NCBI GenBank assembly: GCA_034620365.1
Contig: JAQGEQ010000232.1
Location: 310,001 to 374,000 of the forward strand
DNA length: 64,000 bases
From: Pegea sp. RAD2-039
Lineage: Eukaryota > Chordata > Thaliacea > Salpida > Salpidae
Direction: 5' to 3'
This document shows, one piece after another, positions 23,601 to 37,062 of the stretch. The stretch's first letter is position 1. Each line of letters opens with the position of its first letter. The position numbers and the translations under genes are program-made. The notes below the pieces were generated by a model. That model had not been told where the DNA came from and did no database searches. It worked only from the letters and a program-made list of their open reading frames with translations.

Positions 23601-25077
23601 ATACAGAAAAACTGTTATTTGTAAAGTAATTTATACATTTTTAGAGGTTTAAACAAACTATACTTCAACAGTATTTACTTAATCATTGAAAATAGGTTCT
23701 CCAAATAAGTGGAAAATGAAATAAAATTCATAGCCAAAATTCCAACCAACCATGGCTAGAAAAAATATGAACAGAATGCTTTGAAAAGAAAGAAAAAATG
23801 TTTAAATGGAATAATTAAGAAAAAAATTAGTCGTGAAAGATAACTGATATCAACAAATAAGTTCTTTGATGATTGTTTTAATTAAACTGTTTAAAAAATG
23901 TAGCCCAACGGGGTAGAAGAATAACATCTTTTTTTTTAGAATGATGCCTTAGGGTTAGAATACTTTTATGACTTTTTGTAAAAATCTTAAAATTTTTATT
24001 GTTTGTTCACTTTGTGTGATTTAACATTTATATAATTGAAATGTCATTCTGTCAACTTGGCAAAATATAGTTATGTTAGTAATAAAATGCCAACTAAACA
24101 TTCTAATGAAAATATGTTTTTACAGCAGTAATAACCTCTTGATTTTGTAACATGCAATAAGCTAATGCAAATGATGACATCAGCAACAAACCCGTTCAGG
24201 CATATCTTACAATTGGTTTATTTTGAGAGATTTACTGGTTCATACTCTAAGTTCTTGATGTATAATGTAATTAAGAAAGCATTTGAATAATTTGAACAGT
24301 TTTCAATAATATAATGCAAAGTTCAAAAATCTTTTTTTCTCTGTTTACAAAGTTGGTTTAGCAAAAATATCAAAGCTTTTTTTTTGAACAAACATTTTAC
24401 AAAACAAGTTAGTTTATTGATAACATAATTGTTTACCAAGTGAACAATGTAGTTAAATTTTTACCATTTATTTTTACTCTGAGAGAAACAGCTTTAAAGT
24501 AAAAAGTTTAATTTAATCCTAGTCCTAATTTCAACTAACTAATAGATTGAAATATCTGTCTATTGTCTCATAGTGGTTTGATTTCCTCTTCTAAATGAAG
24601 TCAGTAATAGAAAGGAAACTCTTAATTTTAAGCTAAATGTTGCAACTTTAAAAATCATCAGATTTATTTGTAACTCAACAAAAAAGTTATCAAATTAGAT
24701 CTAATCAAAATCTGATGTTTAATCCTCTTATTTTAGGATGTTTTCAAGGATATCGACTTGAAAATTCGATAAAACCAAATAAAAAGATGATTAATGATTG
24801 GATATTAATGAAATTTTCAAAAATGTTGAAATAAGCTGTTTATAGATGAAGCTATAAAAATTTATCAAGTGCAAGCAAGCTGAGCAAATAAAAACGTAGA
24901 TGTCTGAAGCCCTGGATTAAATCCAAACATATACAGCAGTTTTTTTTGTTTACAATAAGCTAAAGAATAAACAAATTTAAAATAAAGCTAACAATAGTCC
25001 GAGAATGTACCAAAAGTAGGTGCTATTACTAATAGATTTGTTTTAAATCCTAAAATAAACCAACTAAAGTCCTGATT
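17687..25077. other. Gene desert, very AT-rich
   Basis: About 7.4 kb without any recognisable gene, RNA or repeat boundary. Open stretches such as 20925-21116 are low-complexity and AT-driven. Confidence 0.6.
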
Positions 25078-27230
25078 TTGATCTTCACTTTAATGCATTT
25101 GAAACTCAACCATACAATTGTACTGGAAAGCCTATTTTTATTTAATGAAAATAAAGCAAGCGACATTCATATTTTTACAAATACATTCTCCATGCGAAAG
25201 AATAAAGTTGTTAAACTGTTTAAATCTTCCGCGTATAAGGTACAGATAAGAAGCAACCGTAAAAATACTTTTACTAAACCGGTAAAAAAATTCGTAATGT
25301 ATCAAAAATTAAATAAAAAATATTCTTTGGTTACGATACGAAGATATGGGGTTTTTGGGAACAAAAAGTGTTGAAGGAAGATATAAGATTATGTAGAAAG
25401 GGTGGTTGTTTATTAAAGATTGCAAATTTGAATTAAACACCATCACAAAATTGATAAACGAAAAAAGTTCAACCAAATAAGTTAAAACAGACTTTCTTAG
25501 CAAAAATTTGAACTTTGGTGACGAAAACTTCTATGAAAAACCATGCAGGCTAATTGCAAACCTTTAAGCTCCAATAAACACAAGCTAACTAAACGCAGAA
25601 ACGAACAAAGCAAAAAATATTGCACAAAAAAAAAGAGCTAAAAGCTCTCTAAACATAAACACCCAATAATTTGTCAAAACCAATTGTTAATTATTCAGTT
25701 TAATGAAGATATAAATTGTAGTATAAACCTTAGCATATAGGTATATATATAAAAAAGATACATTTACACATTTAGTAGTCTAACCACGTGGTAGCTGCAT
25801 AGCTTGTGAAGGTTAGATGAAGACATAAATCTTCATAAGGAGGATTCTATACACAGTAACTTCTATATTCTGATTTTGATGAACATCTAATTAGCTAACA
25901 GGAATTTTGGGAACAAATAAATGGAGTCTTTAAACATTTTGATGATAATTTAAGCAGCTTAATTGACGAGGTTGTTGGTGATATGTTGGTGTTTTTAAAC
26001 CATTTAATTGCTCGCAAAGTTTGTTAGTATATACAAAAAGCAGATACATGGGTTAGATGTTTCGAAAAAAATCTTTTATGAAGTTAAGAGAGCAGAGAAT
26101 TGAAGGTTTTTGGTGAGATACCACGATAAGTAAGTCGTTTACACGGGTTAGAAAAACTTATATAAAATCAAAAAGCATAATTTCGCAAAAATATCAAGAA
26201 TCATCAAAACTCTTCCACATGTAACAAAATTTTATAAAAAGTTACTTGAAAGATGTCAGCTCAAAATCAACAACATATATCAAAATTTAGTCTTTAAATA
26301 GTTGACTTAAAGCATAAAAAGTAAGATGAAATAGTCTGGGTAAAAATCAGACTGAAAACAGATTGATGAAGATTCAAATTAGACTTTTAAAGCCCTTCAA
26401 TTTATTTAAGAAAGTTATAGAAATATAAAGGTTCATAAAAACACAGTGAACCGCAGAATATTAATGAGAGGAAGATGAGAGATTTCCAGGGCATCTTTAA
26501 TTGCACGCATATCTAAGATGACTAACTCCTTGAAAGTTTACTAGAAGTTAAAATCCAACAAAAAATGTTTTTAGGATAAAAGAGACTAATCTAAGAGCAT
26601 TCAAAGTCTACAAAATGAAAAAATTGTTTAATGTTTGATTGATTTGAAAACCAAAAAAACTATTTAAGTTGGTGACACTATGATAGCTCTGTCAGAATAT
26701 AAACACAGCAAAGAAAGCAAACAACCAAAAAAACAAAAAAAATTTGCAAATAGCATAAATGAAAAAGCCCTTGAGAAGACAGAAGCTTTTTATTGGTATA
26801 AAAAGCAAATTGAAAATAATAAAAAAAACTTTATATCTTAGACTAAGGGATACAAATTTGGATCTTAAGAAATACGAAGGGGAGTGTGGATGTTACTCTG
26901 TTTGTCGTTGGATGAAAAACCAGAAAAAAATGTATAATAAAATGAATCTAGTAAAAATTTGATTCAATGTATAAAAGTGGAGCACCAACACCCACATGTT
27001 AATTTATTAAAAAAGTTAGATGAAGAAGAAGTTAAAAAGTTATTGGAGCCAAAGAGCTCAATAGATAAGAAACCATCTCTTTAAAAAATCCAAGATCTAA
27101 ACGGAAGAAGAAAAGTAATTATTGGAAGATTTGTACATATCAGGTAGGCAAGAAAACCACCTCAAGCAGAAAATTTAAATAAATTAAAATCTAAAAACAA
27201 GGATTTGAAGAGATTAGATTCCTCTTGCTG
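25078..27230 (+). pseudogene. Patchy coding-like tract, unidentified and broken
   Basis: Between the desert and the CPEB 3' end, several plus-strand stretches read like protein but are interrupted by stops. One is a 98-codon open stretch at 25078-25374. Another is about 42 codons at 25903-26026 that include EFWEQINGVFKHFDD and LSSLIDEVVGDM. A third is an open stretch near 26759-26962 with a Cys-rich GECGCYSVC. Base composition is slightly less extreme than in the desert. No splice sites join them convincingly and no family was recognised. It could be a decayed transposon or gene, or chance. Confidence 0.25.
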
Positions 27231-27251
27231 GCTTTATCGCTTCTAATATTT

Positions 27252-30200
27252 CTACCAATTGATATTACGACTTGATTTTGGGGTCCGCTCGTTACTACCA
27301 TCTTTAGTAAGAGGCTTGTGATGTTCTCTACCCATTACTGAGTGATAAGCATTCCAGCACGCGTCGCAGTAATACTTCAAACAAACAACCAATCAGAATC
27401 GAGTAAAGTGGATCACGTGATCACTAACCTTTAAGCATGTAACGTTGTTACAAAAGTAGGGAGCATATTTTCGATTACTCTGTACTCCTTGGCAATCGTC
27501 GCACAGCTGGTCATCAACTACATACGGTTTAACTTCAACCTGAACAACAAATTTAGGTTCAGTGACCCCCAACTTATCTTTATCAATGTTCAAATAAACA
27601 TCGAGCGGCGTGCGCAGCGAGGCGTGACGACTAACTCGTTTGTTGATGTCTCCTTCCTTTAATTGAACGTAGCGAGCGCTGATAGCTGCGATGTAGCTTC
27701 GTTGATTGTTGAAGGCAACACGTCCTGCTCCTTTGGGATATTTTAAATCTTGATCCACATCAATTCCCGCGTAACAAACTCCTCCGTAAAGTCTTTCCAT
27801 AATCAGAGCGAGTTCAACTGAAAGAAATAGTTGAAGGACCCTTTGATGATAGTTATGGGGCGTGGGGCACCTGCTCTTAAAGGACGAGGAACTCCTCCAA
27901 CAAAGATTGTTTTTCTTCCATCCAGTGTTTCAGCACTTCCAAAGTTAAAGTCCGCGTCATTGGTCTTCCATGGTCGAATTTGGACCTGGGCACAAACTAG
28001 CGGTCAGTGGTTGCCACGTGGTAGTGGTGACGTCATCAGGTGTTCAAATCGATTTTCGAAATCGAATTATGACGTCATTTAGTCACCTGCTTGTCAGTCT
28101 GAGTTGGACTCGATACACGGTAGTAAAGCTTGTCACCATCCTTGCTACAGCAACTAATGAGACTCCAGACTGAGATGTCATCTTGGAAGATCAAGAAAGC
28201 GTATCCTAAAGAAGATGAATAATAAGGAGAGGAAGAGCTACTGTCATGTGATATCAAAATAAATAAATGATTGAAATACCTTTTGGTGGAAAATATGAAC
28301 GACTTTCAGTTTTATGCGGCCAGTCCACGGTGAGTTTTCCAAAACAACTGAAACTTTGTCGAATTTGATCTAGATAAAATAAATTGTTAACTTAACTAAT
28401 TAAACAAATTGTGAAAAGTTGTGATTAAAGTGATGATGTATTTACGAATTGATTTGTGAGATAAAATTGATTATAAGTTGCTAAACAAACATCTCTATTA
28501 GTTTAAAGTACATGGGCTTTGCCTCCATCAGCAGTTTTATAAAGCTAACAGCACAGCACAATTAGATAGAGATGATGCCATATTAAAAAATCTTATCATT
28601 AAGCTTTTGAAATTCATTTAGCTGAAGTTACCTTCGTCAATATCTGGTGGCAGACCTCCAACAAACACTTTTCTTGAATATCTAAAACGGTTAGCAAGTT
28701 GAGAATAATGTATCCCGTCTCCGATTCGATCTCTGATGATCAAAGATGCCATTGGATTTGTATCAGAGAGAAATTGATTAAGTCCGGCTGAAAAAGGAAT
28801 TCTTATGAAAAAAAGTCGGAGACAGTAAAAAGACAAATGGTTTATTTAGTGAAATTACATCATATGATGAAAAACTCTGAGGATACTTACATAGAAGGTT
28901 TGCAAGATGAAATATTTATGTATACTTACTTCTACCTACAAGTATTTAAGCTAGAAAGTAAAGACGTGACTAAAAATATCTAAAAAGAATTTTAGTGATG
29001 ACATTCATTAAGTAATGGCAATTACTATTTAATAATTATTCTTTAATTTAGTAATTTAACAAATGGATGATATGACTGATTGATGTGTCTATGATAAAAT
29101 CTATGATAAAATATATAAAGTTCACAGATATAATCAATAATGAAGTTTTTTTTTACAAATTCTGTTAATCAAATGATTAATTGAGGAACTAAAATTGTAC
29201 CAGTTATAGAATTATAATCAAAGAAATTTGTCAAAGATTTTTTTTGGTCAATTGCCAAAGTTTCAAACACGTTATTTTAACTCTTCAAATAGTTAAGGAA
29301 TATATAAAAGAAAAAAAAAAGCAGATCTGTTTCGTAAATTTCAGCACAATCCGTTTTATACCTCGTCTGCCTGTTTCAAGTTGTTTTTTAGGCAACAAAC
29401 CACATTCTATTTCATACTTTTATTTTGTAAAGTTTCATTTAGCAGAAATGGATGTTTACAGTGAAGTAAAAGTGCTTTTAAAGGTTGGAATTTCAAAGGT
29501 GATAAGGCAAACTATTGAAACAGAACATGAACAACAAATTATTCTTTCTAATATAAGTGATAAGACGAGTTAGAGTTGACAAAATATACCGGAAGCAAGT
29601 TTAGCAAGCGATAGGGTGTCTAATTACACTGAATTCAGTGTCTTCTACAGTTAACTCAACAATTTCTCAATTCATGCAGCAGTTTTCCTGAGTTATTTAA
29701 AGGAGAAATAGTTTGATTATCTAGTAAAAGTGATAGTTTAGAGGCAGTAAGATGGTTGAAATTGAATGATTTGCAAAAGAATTGTTTGATTTTAACTTCA
29801 GTTGAAGATTTTAGCGCCTTATTACCCCGCTTAAACAGTGGCGCCGATAAGAGTAAGCGAAAAAAGTCAATAACAGAACAAAAAAAATTTGCAAGAATAA
29901 AAAAAGCCATTGAAAAGTTTGTAAGTGTTAAAGGAAAAGTTTAAACATACAAAAAAAAAAGAAAGAATTCTGTGGAAATGGAATTTAATGTTGAAACATA
30001 AAAAAGTAGAAGACCTAGATGAATTAACATCAATATTTAATAACTAGTCCTAAAAATGCTTTCCTATCAACACGATAATAATTTACAATTCTAACTTGAT
30101 CTAGACCTTATATAATCCAATCTTTTATTTTAACAAGTAAAAATATTTTCTTAAACAAAGTGTTTGAACGGAGCAATTATTTGAAGAATTTATTCAGTTA

Positions 30201-33200
30201 AAATGCTCAAAACCAGGCTGTTATCACAACAGAACTTAATCAAAATCTTTTTAAGATAAGTTTTTGAAATTACAATTGAAAAATAAAGATTAGACTTGAT
30301 ATCTCATAGAAAATATTCTTCTAATTTTATGCTTAGAGATATTTTAAGAGGATAAAAAAGTTTTTAGTAAACTTCACATTTATGTTTTAAAAAGTGATTT
30401 TCAAAAATGAGAAGTTAACAAAGTTTAAATGTTAACTTCACTTTCATATTTATTTAAACGAAGATAATGAGATTAGCAAAAAGATTCTTGAAAGAAGAGT
30501 TAGTGATCAGTTTAAAAAAACCATTCTAATGCCAACCATTCCACAAAAGCAAGAACCGATAAAGATAGGTTTGCAAATAAAAATGAAATTTCATTTTTGT
30601 CTCATATTGATTCTAGCTTAAACAAACCAAGTTATTCTACTCTTAAAGTAGTAAGTCAGGAAATAAAATGTAAAAAATATCACTTTAGATTGTAAATAAA
30701 GTGACTTGCAATTAAACACAACTTATCTATCTTTGAAATAAAAAACTAACTGGCCATCGATTATGAAATCCATCATTAACTGATCTTTTCAAAAACGCAG
30801 ACACTCTTGCTTACTTTATTGGATCAATATACTTTTAGCAACGTAAGACTTTGATGATGTCATTATTTTATGTGCTAAAGCGAGATAGATAAAAAGATTT
30901 TGTTCCTGGGAATTATCTAATGTTGTTTTATTTGTCGATTTTTGTATGTTAAACTACAAAGTCAACTAAAAGTAGATAAAAAAAGGTTATAAAAAATAAC
31001 ATATGTACATCAGCTATTATCAATCTGAAAGAGAAGATAAAACAGTTGATTTGTTTGTGAAATCACTTATCTATTTACTAAATCATCGCTTATGTGTTAT
31101 AAGATAAAGTGAAAAGTTAGTTGCTTCAATGTGAAAAAACTTAAACATAATCCCCGCACGTGGGAATAAACGTATAGCTAAATGGTATCTAATGTTTGTT
31201 ATCTATACTTTAAGCAGTTTCAAAGTAGATTTATTTAGACAAGAGCAAGTTTAGTGGTTTATCTGGTGGTAAAAAAGGAAATTTTTCTACTTGCGTTTGC
31301 TATTTGCTGTGTGATTCGTTCTCTACTTTCAATTGAGCATAAAAGGTTTAAAGTAAAAACGCCATTTTCTCCACTATACGTCATAAGTAGCAGATGGAAA
31401 AGGTACCAGTGATAAGTGGTAGAAAGAAGCAAGTTACGAGGTATTTAAGTACCAAAAACACTGGTCGAAAGTTTGAATGACAAAATTGAATGATCATAAA
31501 AATGATTTGAAATGCAAAAAGGAAATTGTTGAAAAAACTTCTACAAAATACATAAAGTACTTAAAACAAGACCACTTCAATATACAACATCAGCTTCTAA
31601 TCATTCAAATGAGTTCTATAGATAAAAATTATATATTCTTCAAAGTTGACAGATCGATTTTTGTTAAATTGAAAAGAGATCTTTCTAAGAAACTAGGATA
31701 AAAAAAAACAGTTTATATTGCTGTGGTAGTTTGTGAAAGATAATGATAACAGATGTAAAATATGCCACGTGTACAACTAGCACCTGACACTTTTCATAAC
31801 TGTTTAATATAGTAGTTGAACATTTGGTTGATAAATTGGATGAAGTTTGAAACAAATAGAGGTTGTGTGGTGATATGAGAGATTAAAGTACTTGGTACTA
31901 TGAGGTACAAACAAAAAAAAGTAAAAATAAAGCATTATTGAAATAGTTTTGCTCAAATGATTGTTTTCTAATTTCTTTTTTAATCTTTAAATAAAGCAAA
32001 AGATTTTAAGAAATATGTTCGGCAACACAAATTCATGATTCCATTTTCAAATCTTAACTGACTTGACATGAATTGAAATGTTTCAACTATATGGAAAGTC
32101 AAAGTCACTACACTAAAAGCCACTTATATGTTTGTGAGTTAGTATAAGTTAAGTGTACAGTTGCAGAACAAAACATAAAAATAAGAACTAGGGTTGGTTG
32201 AACTGCTTTTAAGTGTTTAAGAGGGTTTGCTGTTAAAATATGAGTTTTTAAAAGCTGATACACAAAATAAAATAACTTGAAAGTATCGTGAATGATAATT
32301 AAGTTATTTTCAATCAATATATAAGTTGTAGGACTTACTTGGGTTGTTGGAGTTACTTCTTAATTGAAGGTTTTCGTTTCGTAGCATATCATAAAATACT
32401 TGGAAGTCAATTCGGTCACTCTGTGTAAATTCCTGAAATATTTATCACAAGATTAATAGTTGAATAATTTCATGTAAATTTTTATTGAATTTATTATTTA
32501 TTTAAACGAATGAGAGTAATTTATTCAGGTAGATAACTTCTAAAAATAATTTTCTGCATTATATCGCTGTTTGAAGTATCACTTAGGAAGCTTTACAACT
32601 ATTTTGTATTTGCAGCTTTCTTTTTTTTTGAAAAATGTTCTATTTAATTAAGATTTTTTTGGTGAATAAAAAAGGGTGTGGGTTTGAAAATATTTTGTTC
32701 AAAGTTTTAACTTCTTTTTTTTTCAAATGGTTTAAAAATAAAACTGAGATTAAAAAAGTTTAATCGATTGGAAAATGGTAAAGTACCACAAGTTTATATT
32801 TGATGAAAAAAACTATTTGAAAATCCTTTTTATAACGAAGCAAACTTAATTGAAGGTTGTGTTGAAATTAAAGTTAAATAAACGAAGAGTAAAAACTATT
32901 TTGAGAACTATTTGAAATTGTTTGTAAACATGTAAACAAAAAATATTCGAAAATAATAAAATCTAAACAATTAATAATAATTGAATAAACTACAGAAGAA
33001 TAAGATCCATAAAAAAACGTTGATCCTCATCTAAACATGTGATCGAATTATCTTTTCAAAATTGACATTAAAATCGAATAAACTAATAGAGAAAGAAAAC
33101 AAACAAAGATAAGAAAAACAGTTAGTTGTAGAAAAGAAAGAATTTATTGAACAAGTATGTGAGGTAAAACTGATTAATATACAAATTTCTAAATAAAGCA

Positions 33201-34627
33201 GTAGACAGCATATTCTCATGGGCATGGATATACTTAACATAAAATACTATTACATCAATAAATATAATAGAACTGATTAAATAGAGACTGTTTGTGAGAT
33301 GTACTTTATAAAGAGTTTTTGAAACTAAATTATGATAACGAAACAATTAAATGGTTTCAAGTGATTACGAAATTAGAAAAAATGTTTAAAAATATCAACT
33401 GACCGACGCCATTGTACTTAAACTCCGTGTTTGAGTATCATTAGGTCGATAGTAATCATCAAAAGGCGAGAGGTTACATAAACCATTGCCAATATTACCA
33501 TATCCAACAGGGTTTGATAGACTTCGTGATAATCTCGGAGACGCTCCAAATCCATTACAAAAAGATGATTGGGTAAGAGCAAGAGACTGGTTTAGAGTCT
33601 GATTATTACTGCAAATAAAGATGATGAATAACCAGTAGTTATCCTGTGCACTAGACTTACCTGACTGCATTGTTTTGAATATTAAGCAATGTCATGTTCT
33701 TGTACATATTCTTAGCAGTAAACGAGTTGAGGGTGTTGTTATTTGTCCATGGCGAAGCGTAGGACGCAGGAAGATTACGATCAAGAGATGATAAGTCGAA
33801 ACTACCGTTGTCAACTTGATGAAAACCAAGCGGGTTTGTTGCTGTAAATAAACTAAGTTAACAAACTTTTTATGAATAATTAAATCTAGAGAACCTGGTT
33901 GAAATGATGTTGATCTAGAAAGCTGGTTGTTTGATGGTCCAAAATTTGAAGCTCTGTTATTAGATTGCAAAGATTGAGATGGCAGATAAGAGTTGTTAGA
34001 GCAAGGAAGCAAGTTTCCGTCATGAAGTCCTGGTGGCATCATCATGTCAAAATCTGGCCACAAGCTACTAGATTTAGATGGTCCTCGATATTGTGATTGT
34101 AGATTGATTTTTTGTTGAAGTTCTTGTTCCTTGTCGAATTGATTACTAACCGGATTATCAGACCAGATAGCAGCTATTAAATTATTATCAATTGTAGGAG
34201 CAAACGGCCCAATTTTTGATGATGCTGGTGTTACTTGGGTGTTCAGATATCTATTTGAATCATCAAACATTTTATCAGTAGGAACAACTGCTCCATTCTC
34301 AGATTTAGAATCACATAAAACTCCACTGTCTGCGGGGCTAGGAGGTGTATTAGATGGTTCTGGTTTTTCAGAAGCAAATGACTGAGTTGTTAAAGTTGAA
34401 GTATTAGGATTAATATCATTGATACTACTAATTAATTCTTGAGGTTGTGTGATTGAAACCATGCTCTGAAGGCCTTGCTGGTGTTGCTTTTGACACCAAG
34501 GGTTGTTGGTACTATGATAAGATAAATATAAAGATTCATCTTTATGGTCATTTTTTGATGACTGAATGATGTCTTCTGAACTAGTCCAATATTTGGCTGG
34601 ACTAGTAGGTTCTAAAGTTTTTTCCAT
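27252..34627 (-). CDS. Cytoplasmic polyadenylation element-binding protein, CPEB2/3/4 type
   Basis: Eleven exons on the minus strand: 33895-34627, 33661-33841, 33404-33608, 32339-32432, 28632-28787, 28280-28369, 28087-28205, 27871-27985, 27636-27817, 27429-27539 and 27252-27374. They sum to 2109 nt, 702 residues, with GT-AG junctions in matching phase throughout. The protein binds U-rich elements in mRNA 3' UTRs and controls poly(A) length and translation. The first 440 residues are low-complexity and rich in N, S and Q. RRM1 starts at RKVFVGGLPPDIDE (about 443) and includes VDWPHKTESRSYFPPKGYAF. RRM2 starts at KTIFVGGVPRPLRA (about 551). The ZZ-type zinc domain (about 627-702) has CDDC, YFCNNVTC, YYCDACW and HSVMGREHH as ligands. 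VDWPHK and FVGGLPPDID place it with CPEB2-4 and not CPEB1. Introns range from 52 to 3551 nt. The 96-nt intron between RRM2 and ZZ is stop-free and in frame. Confidence 0.97.
28788..32338. other. Large CPEB intron with plus-strand coding-like patches
   Basis: This 3551-nt intron contains plus-strand frames that look partly protein-like: a frame at 29244-29573 whose last third includes MDVYSEVKVLLKVGISKVI, a frame at 29756-29944 including KSITEQKKFARIKKAIEKF, and one at 31477-31701. They are separated by stops and no family was recognised. They may be remnants of an inserted element, possibly the same as in 25-27 kb. The rest of the intron is AT-rich and featureless. Confidence 0.35.
32433..33403. 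other. CPEB intron, no other feature seen
   Basis: A 971-nt AT-rich intron between exons 3 and 4. Minus-strand open stretches at 33031-33346 are hydrophobic, low-complexity and without ATG-plus-family support. Confidence 0.55.
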
Positions 34628-36308
34628 TTTAAGTAAAATAACAATAATCTAAAATTATTTGCTTTAAAAAAAAAGTAAGTTTAAAAAATTGTTTGACTTT
34701 TAGAAAGTTTGATGATAGAAAATATTAAATCAAATTACATTTATAAATACATTGGGGAAAAATACAGAAGTTAAAGTAAGAATGTGAAAAATAAATATTT
34801 AAATGAAATAAAATCTTAAAATAAAACAATTTTGAAGAAAAGATTTCGATCAACAATCACTAAATAGAAATATATAAATAAAATGTTAACAGGAATACAT
34901 TAAAATGATATTTTTAACATTCAGTTTAAAAGTTGAAATAATATAAAAATAAATGTTTTTTTGAAGTGAAAACATTAAAAAGCTAAAAAAAGACCAAACT
35001 AAAACTAAAAATATAATAATATATTATACAAAAAATGTTTTTATAAATAACTTGTTTTGGTATAAACTACAAATATTTAACAATCATACAACTAAAACTA
35101 TAGAAGATATTTAAACTTGTAAGGCTAAACATTCATCAAATACAAATTTTATAACATTTATAAAACATAAACATTTAGAAAATAAAGTTTTTTTTGCAAT
35201 ATAATCTAAAGTCATTTAGAAGTTTAAATCTAAACATATATTAAAAAGGTCAAAGGTGCTTAATTATAAGGTTTTGGAAAACACTTTTTTATAAAAACAC
35301 TTTTTTATATAAAAACATAATAATATATGATGTCCAAACAGAGATTTATAAAATTATAATATTTATCAATATATTTTTTTAATGGTTTTAATGAATTAAT
35401 AATTATAAAAAATGAAACTTTATATAAAGCTTAGTTATCAAAATATTATAAAATTTTATACGCTCATACTTTAAAATGATGTCAATTAAATTCTTAAAGA
35501 TTGTTTGATCAATTAGATCTTAAAATAATTAAAAATCAAATACAATTAATAATATTTATTGAGAAAACATATTTATTAAGATTAATGACCAAAATTAGTT
35601 TTTAATTTAATCAATTTATATTTAATCACCTAAAATCTTAATTTAATAAAATGGGATAAAAGGAAGAAGCTAAAAACAAAGAAACAAAATAAATAGATTT
35701 TAAAAAGTTTATAGAAAAAAATAACCAGTTTAAAAAACAATAACAAAATAATCAGAAACTTTAAGTTTAAAAGGAAACTTATTTTATTGTAAATAATACA
35801 AACTTTGTAAATATCAAAATGCTTTTAAGAATAATGCTTTATTAAACACAAAATAGTTTAATAAAATTGTTAAAATTACAGCTATAAACAAAAATGTTCA
35901 ACTTTTAAGCAAGGTATGTAAAAATGATTACTTTTAATTATACTATTTTAATTTATTAATAAATGATATCTACTTTCATTCATATTTTATTCTAATAGTA
36001 TAAAAACCACATTTAATTAAATAAAAGTATAGATAACCCATTAATATTATCAAAGGTTATAAATGCAATCTTAAATATTAAATTGCGCCATTAAAATAAG
36101 TATCAACAATAAATAATATTTAAACAGTTATCAAATATTAAGTATCAATTAAGCAGCTAACTAAAACTGATAATAGTAATTATTAATTTAAAACCATACT
36201 TAAAAAATTCAACAATATGCAAAAAATTATTCTTAAAAACGGATAAACAGAACGCTCAGATAATACCTGAACTCTAAGGCTATGTATTCCCCATCAGCAA
36301 CCTAATTG
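34628..36308. other. AT-rich upstream region of CPEB
   Basis: About 1.7 kb that should hold the CPEB promoter and 5' UTR. No motif or gene was recognised. Confidence 0.5.
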
Positions 36309-36557
36309 AAGCTACATATTTTCAAGGACGATATAGCAAGAAAAAGAGAGAAGCAAAACGAGAGCATATATTTGAACTTGTCATCTAACTGCGAGCAACT
36401 AAAGACTGGAAACTCAATTGCACATTCAGTGAACACATGTGAAAAAAAGGCTGAAGTTGAAACGGCCAAATTAAGAACTACGTTTTTCGTCGGCCAAAAG
36501 ACTAACTGGCTCATTTTAGTAACTTTAGTTAGCTTGCTATCTTCTTTAACATCTTAA
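36309..36557 (+). CDS. Possible small gene or terminal exon with hydrophobic C-terminus
   Basis: About 82 codons open to a stop at 36557, in an island that is clearly less AT-rich than its surroundings. The translation is charged and varied (KDDIARKREKQNESIY, then NCEQLKTGNSIAH) and ends in a 17-residue hydrophobic segment (NWLILVTLVSLLSSLTS) that could be a tail anchor. There is no ATG at the start, and an AG precedes the frame at 36308-36309, so it might be a last exon. Upstream exons were not found and no homologue is recognised. It could also be chance or a repeat fragment. Confidence 0.25.
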   Translation, partial: KLHIFKDDIARKREKQNESIYLNLSSNCEQLKTGNSIAHSVNTCEKKAEVETAKLRTTFFVGQKTNWLILVTLVSLLSSLTS

Positions 36558-36984
36558 ATTAATAATCAGTATAATCACTAACATATGTTGTACTTTTTGT
36601 ATTTTTTCCTAGTACTAGATTTTATACAAGTAACTGCACTAAAAACGTTAAGCTTAAAATATCCTTACTATAAGGTTATTAGTTTCTGTAATTAATTTTA
36701 TATTTTTGTTCAATAAATTTTCTCTTCTGAACTTCTAAAACTACAAAATCAAAATGAGATAGAAACTTTATAGAAATGAAAAACTAAGAGGATATGTTGA
36801 TTATATGTTTATAGAATTTTTAGAGATGACTAATACTGAAATAAATAATAATAAATATTAATGGTTAAATTATTATTAAATAGAAATAAATAACCAACAA
36901 AAAGATTGATTAACAATGATCGAAAATAAGTGAGTAAAATAATAAAGACGTTTGTAAAACCTATTATAGAGTAAAAGATATTAT
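36558..36984. other. AT-rich DNA, nothing recognised
   Basis: No gene, RNA or repeat is visible in this stretch. Confidence 0.5.
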
Positions 36985-37062
36985 TTATTAGAATAAGTGC
37001 AAAGGTAAGTGCCTAAAGAGAGCACCTCCCGCTAGCACACATTCTCACGGGCTGAATTGTTC
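36985..37062 (-). repeat. Fragment carrying the LINE/SINE 3' tail
   Basis: On the minus strand the sequence CGTGAGAATGTGTGCTAGCG followed by GGAGGTGCTCTCTTTAGGCA matches the 3' tail shared by the LINE copies and the SINE at 48.2 kb. No tRNA-like head was found upstream, so it cannot be assigned to LINE or SINE. About 500 bp of featureless AT-rich DNA separates it from MORN5. Confidence 0.7.
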
